In this document: positions 61,252-64,000 of the stretch, piece after piece
How positions within the stretch are numbered: position 1 is the stretch's first letter
How the letters are laid out: each line of letters opens with the position of its first letter
Assembly (NCBI GenBank): GCA_030549775.1
Contig: CM060175.1
Span: forward strand, 109,484,688 to 109,548,687
DNA length: 64,000 nucleotides
Source: Tamarix chinensis
Taxonomy: Eukaryota; Streptophyta; Magnoliopsida; Caryophyllales; Tamaricaceae
Direction: 5' to 3'
The notes under the pieces: generated by a model
Databases searched by the model: none
Seen by the model: only the letters and a program-made list of their open reading frames with translations
Told to the model about the DNA's origin: nothing
Position numbers and translations under genes: made by a program

Positions 61252-62224
61252 GACCAAGGGGGGAGGAAAACGACGAAGGGAGAAGGAGGCGTGCGGGGCA
61301 GGGGTGCAGGTGGCCGGCCGATGGCAGGCGGTGCAGGTCCTGCCATGGCAGGTTAGGTCGGGGAAGGGGAGAGGAAAAAGGGAAAGAGAGGGCACGCGGG
61401 AAGGGGAGAGAGGGACTTGGTCGGGGTCGAAAAAAGGAAAGAAAATGACAGGGAGAGGGGCAGGTGAGGATGGTCGGTGCGGGTGGCTGCCGGCGAAATC
61501 GACTTGCAGGTCGATTTGCAGGTCGGGGTGCAGGTCGGGGAAGAAGAAGACAGGCAGGGTGGACCGGTGGTCCAGGGAAAAAGAAAGAGAAGGGGAACCG
61601 GCCGGTTCGGCGTTTATAAGATTTTCTTTAAAACTAAACGCGGCGTACCAAGGGTTGTTGAAGGAAAACGCAGTGTCGCGTCATAGGCTGTCAACGGTCA
61701 TTTGGGCACTTAACGCGGCGCGGCGTTTAGGCGTCCTCGGGGTTAAAACACGTCGTTGCGGGCATAAGCGTATGAGGGCCAGCGCACGGCGCTAGGTCGT
61801 GGGAGGGAGAAGAAGGAAGGTTTGGGCCGGGCGAGGCCCAATTCCGGCGGGAAGGTAGAAAAAGGAAAAAGAAGGAAAAGAAAAAGGGAAAAAGGAAAAG
61901 AAAAGGATGTATTTAGGGTTTTGGATTTTACATGAATTATTTAGAATATTTTTGGGCTATTTAGAGTATTAATATTTATAAAATATTAAATAAATTCTTT
62001 TTTTACTTATTTTAGACTATTTTAGATAAATTCCCTTAACCTCCATGCTAATTAGGAAAAATACCCAAATTTTCTTCCAATTAATTTTTTTTTATTATTT
62101 TCCTCTTAATCTACCTTAATTAATTCTCTACATTTTAATAAATGAATTTATATAATTAATTTTCCTAATAATTCCTTATTTGGCCATAATTTCGGAAATT
62201 AGGATTTTGGGATATTACACTCTG

Positions 62225-62801
62225 ACCATAAAAAAAGAACATAAAAGCGAATACCTCTGTGCTCCTATTGATGTCACGATGCCACCATGTACTGCTTCTC
62301 CTTGTCTCCTGTGTGGCAGTGTAGTGGCAGTTGAAGTCAAGAGGAAGTAGAGGAAGGTTGAAGAATGGAGGAGGTGAGGTCTGGTTGAAGAGAACAGTGG
62401 ATGAGCTCGTGCTGGCAGATCTTGATGTCGTTTGCTGGTCTTCGAAGCTCATCAGAGTGGAGGATGAGTGGAAATTGAGGGAGGCCGGGTACTTCGCTAG
62501 ATCTATCAACAGATAGGAGGGGCAGTTCGATGGAGAGATGTAGAGGCAGAAATGGTGATGGAGAGCTAGAGAGATGGGTGCGATAGAGAGGGAGAGAGGT
62601 AGGGAGAGACAGGTGCGAAGGGGTCTGGGGGTCGGGTGCTAAGGTAAAGCATAGTCAAAACAGAAGGGGGCGGGGCAGAGCCATATGCGTGACAAACAAG
62701 TCTCGTATGACCTATTTTTATCCCTTTTTTATTTATGATCGTAAGATCTAATTTAGATCCAATGGTCAGTAATTGCTCCTACATTTGTATATAAAATACT
62801 A
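62225..62801. other. Right interior of the inverted-repeat element
   Basis: GC-balanced then GA-rich DNA with an open minus-strand frame at 62165-62509 that starts outside and crosses the LTR edge, so it is not a real gene. It could be a captured host fragment, but I recognise nothing in it. Confidence 0.35.
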
Positions 62802-62816
62802 TTTGTATATGACCTT

Positions 62817-63439
62817 AAATCTATATATGTATATATATATATTATATAGATACTATGCAAACCAGCCATATTCATAAAAAAATTATAATGTACCAATAAC
62901 CCTTTAATAATCCTTCATCTAAAGTGGCCACATAATGTAATATACTCATTTCAATATTTTGACTATGGAAAACTAATTTTTCAAAATGGTCACCTAATAA
63001 GCAGTAAGGGTTTGGAGGATCACAATACAACCGAGGTCAGAGCCAAATAACCAATATAAATCAAACAAACCAAAACCATAAGAGGAGCTAAAGATTACAC
63101 CCAAGTCTTCCTATTAGACCAATTCAATGAGGATTACTAGCTATCCTTGTCTTTAAGTGTGCACACTCCCTACTAATATTACAACTCTATGTAAATTAGA
63201 TCTAGAACAAACCAAAGTGGAATAATTTTAGCTGACCCGATATAGATAGTCAACACAACCAAATTAAAAATAAAATATATACAACTATGGTTGACCCAAT
63301 ATAGATAGTCAACATAACCAAATTTCAAGATGCCATCCCAAATGAGCCTAACCCATTCTCATCTTCTACTTTAAGTTTTAGTGTATTATTCAAGGTAATA
63401 GTATAATGTAATTGAGGCACACAACTATATATATGCATT
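62817..63439. other. Unassigned AT-rich stretch
   Basis: No gene is supported. It includes a TA run at 62828-62846 and a small direct repeat of 'atatagatagtcaaca' about 57 bases apart (63240 and 63298). Confidence 0.35.
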
Positions 63440-64000
63440 TTTATACTATATGTGAGCTTGTGACTCATATTTGGTGTGTAGAATATCTTGGATTGGTGTG
63501 TGAAGTGTTTCGGAGGAATTTGAAGTAGAACTGTGAGCTATTCTGGAAAGATGTGAATATTTTACCTTGAATAAATTAGAATTTGGAAATGTGCTGAACA
63601 TGAAAGTTGCAGATCTTTCTGTTAGCTTTCCAATGCATTAAGAATCAACTTGAACAGAGGTCATATAAAGAAGTTGTGGCCAAAATACTAAAGACTGTCA
63701 AAGCTGGAAAGAAACACAGAGGGCCCGTGTTTGTGAAACACGATCCGTGTTTTTTATCAGGAAAATGTGTTTTATTTCCGTGAGAGGCCGAGAGACAGAA
63801 AATAAACACAAGGGTACCGTGTTTATTAACACGGTTCGTGTTTTTTCGTTTTTTTGCTCCGCCTCGGTTTTCGCTAATGATAGTTTCGTATAGTATAAAT
63901 ACCATGCGATTAGAACCCTAATCGAAGAGTGAACGCCGTCTTCTTCTCCTATTGAGTTCTCTTGTAATTCCTTGATGAATTGAGTGATTTATGTGAGAGT
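63440..64000 (+). mobile_element. Partial LTR at the window edge
   Basis: The stretch reads like U3 and R of a plant Ty3/gypsy LTR: 'ttagctttccaatgcattaa' and 'tcatataaagaagttgtggc' are frequent in such LTRs, followed by a TATA box (63894-63903) and a CT-rich 'ccgtcttcttctcc' leader with 'cttgtaattccttgatgaat'. The left boundary is uncertain and the rest is beyond the window. It does not belong to the TGTAACA family described above. Confidence 0.45.
63894..63903 (+). promoter_or_regulatory. TATA box of the edge LTR
   Basis: TATAAATACC lies about 60 bases after a perfect hairpin CCGTGTT-TATT-AACACGG (63817-63834). The predicted start is near 63935. Confidence 0.55.

Larger units (their letters stand above)
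56468..62219 (-). mobile_element. Solo LTR, giant family, carrying a hAT element
   Basis: Perfect CTCTG duplications lie at 56463-56467 and 62220-62224. The ends are TGTAACACCCCC and GGGATATTACA. Total is 5752 bp, or about 5205 without the nested hAT. It is minus-sense with TATAAATACC at 61242-61251 on the minus strand, a GC-rich U3 at 61260-61900, AAT tracts at 59910-60600, a donor-like site at 59598, CATGCA/AAACCCTA words at 58720-59370, hairpin units at 57140-58310 and an acceptor-like site ending at 56876. A ~245-base block of the hairpin array is duplicated (starts near 57132 and 57377), which makes this LTR longer than its sisters. Confidence 0.9.
54887..62816. mobile_element. Inverted-repeat DNA transposon split by a solo LTR
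   Basis: 'GGTCATATACAAA' at 54889-54901 reappears inverted at 62802-62814. Matching continues inward: 'TATACAAA' then 'CCATTAGAT' on the left against 'TATACAAA' and 'CCATTGGAT' on the reverse complement of the right, about 65 bases of imperfect terminal inverted repeat with similar spacing. Removing the solo LTR at 56468-62219 leaves about 2.2 kb with no transposase. The telomere-like array lies inside. A Mutator-like or other non-autonomous element is possible; no clear target duplication was found next to the GT run on the left. Confidence 0.5.

Noticed and set aside
60436..61795. Overlapping frames up to 170 codons
   Set aside because: AAT runs and GC-rich U3 of the solo LTR; same pattern as the other family copies.

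Overview
This window is plant nuclear DNA, most likely from an angiosperm with a large, repeat-rich genome. The evidence is one spliced host gene with plant-type introns, many LTR retrotransposons with methionine-initiator-tRNA primer sites, a Cassandra-type 5S-carrying LTR, a hAT element with an 8-bp target duplication, and telomere-like CCCTAAA DNA. I cannot name the species. All coordinates and duplications were read by eye.

Layout. 1-5753: AT-rich decayed repeats, including a degenerate ~127-bp tandem family. 5754-20142: a solo LTR (duplication CTTTA) into which a complete, recent gag-only Ty3/gypsy element has jumped (6620-17431, duplication ATACC, two nearly identical 4.47-kb LTRs). 20143-22377: unassigned. 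22378-31799: a solo LTR (ATCTC) with a second solo LTR nested in it (ATTAT). 31800-36200: intergenic DNA with a promoter-like patch and small inverted-repeat elements. 36220-45215: the only host gene, on the minus strand, encoding a 1083-residue ankyrin-RCC1 protein in ten coding exons, with a Copia-like solo LTR in one intron. 45954-54394: an old LTR carrying a Cassandra solo LTR (TGATT) and a decayed Copia element (GGAAG). 54407-62816: a decayed LTR head, then an inverted-repeat transposon containing a telomere-like array, split by another solo LTR (CTCTG) that itself holds a hAT element (ATTATAGC). 63440-64000: the start of another LTR, cut by the window edge.

The main discovery candidate is the giant-LTR family itself. 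Seven LTR copies in this window share the same plan. A pyrimidine-rich U3 (read on the element sense strand) is followed, in most copies, by a TATAAATACC box. Then comes a long leader with simple repeats, a splice-donor-like site (AG/GTAAGG) and an acceptor-like site (GCAG/GT), in most cases about 1.35-1.8 kb apart once nested insertions are removed. The segment between them holds an array of short hairpins (CCAC...GTGG, GACCG...CGGTC) and, in several copies, CATGCAAACCCTA telobox units. The LTR leader may therefore contain an intron that removes a structured RNA region. My hypothesis is that unspliced RNA is the genomic, packaged form and spliced RNA is the Gag messenger. The newest copy encodes only Gag plus the first residues of protease, so any recent movement needed enzymes supplied in trans.

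The host gene looks intact: all reading phases agree across the ten exons and nine introns. No tRNA gene, CRISPR array or bacterial-type operon is present. Most other open frames are low-complexity readings of LTR U3 tracts, microsatellites or hairpin arrays.
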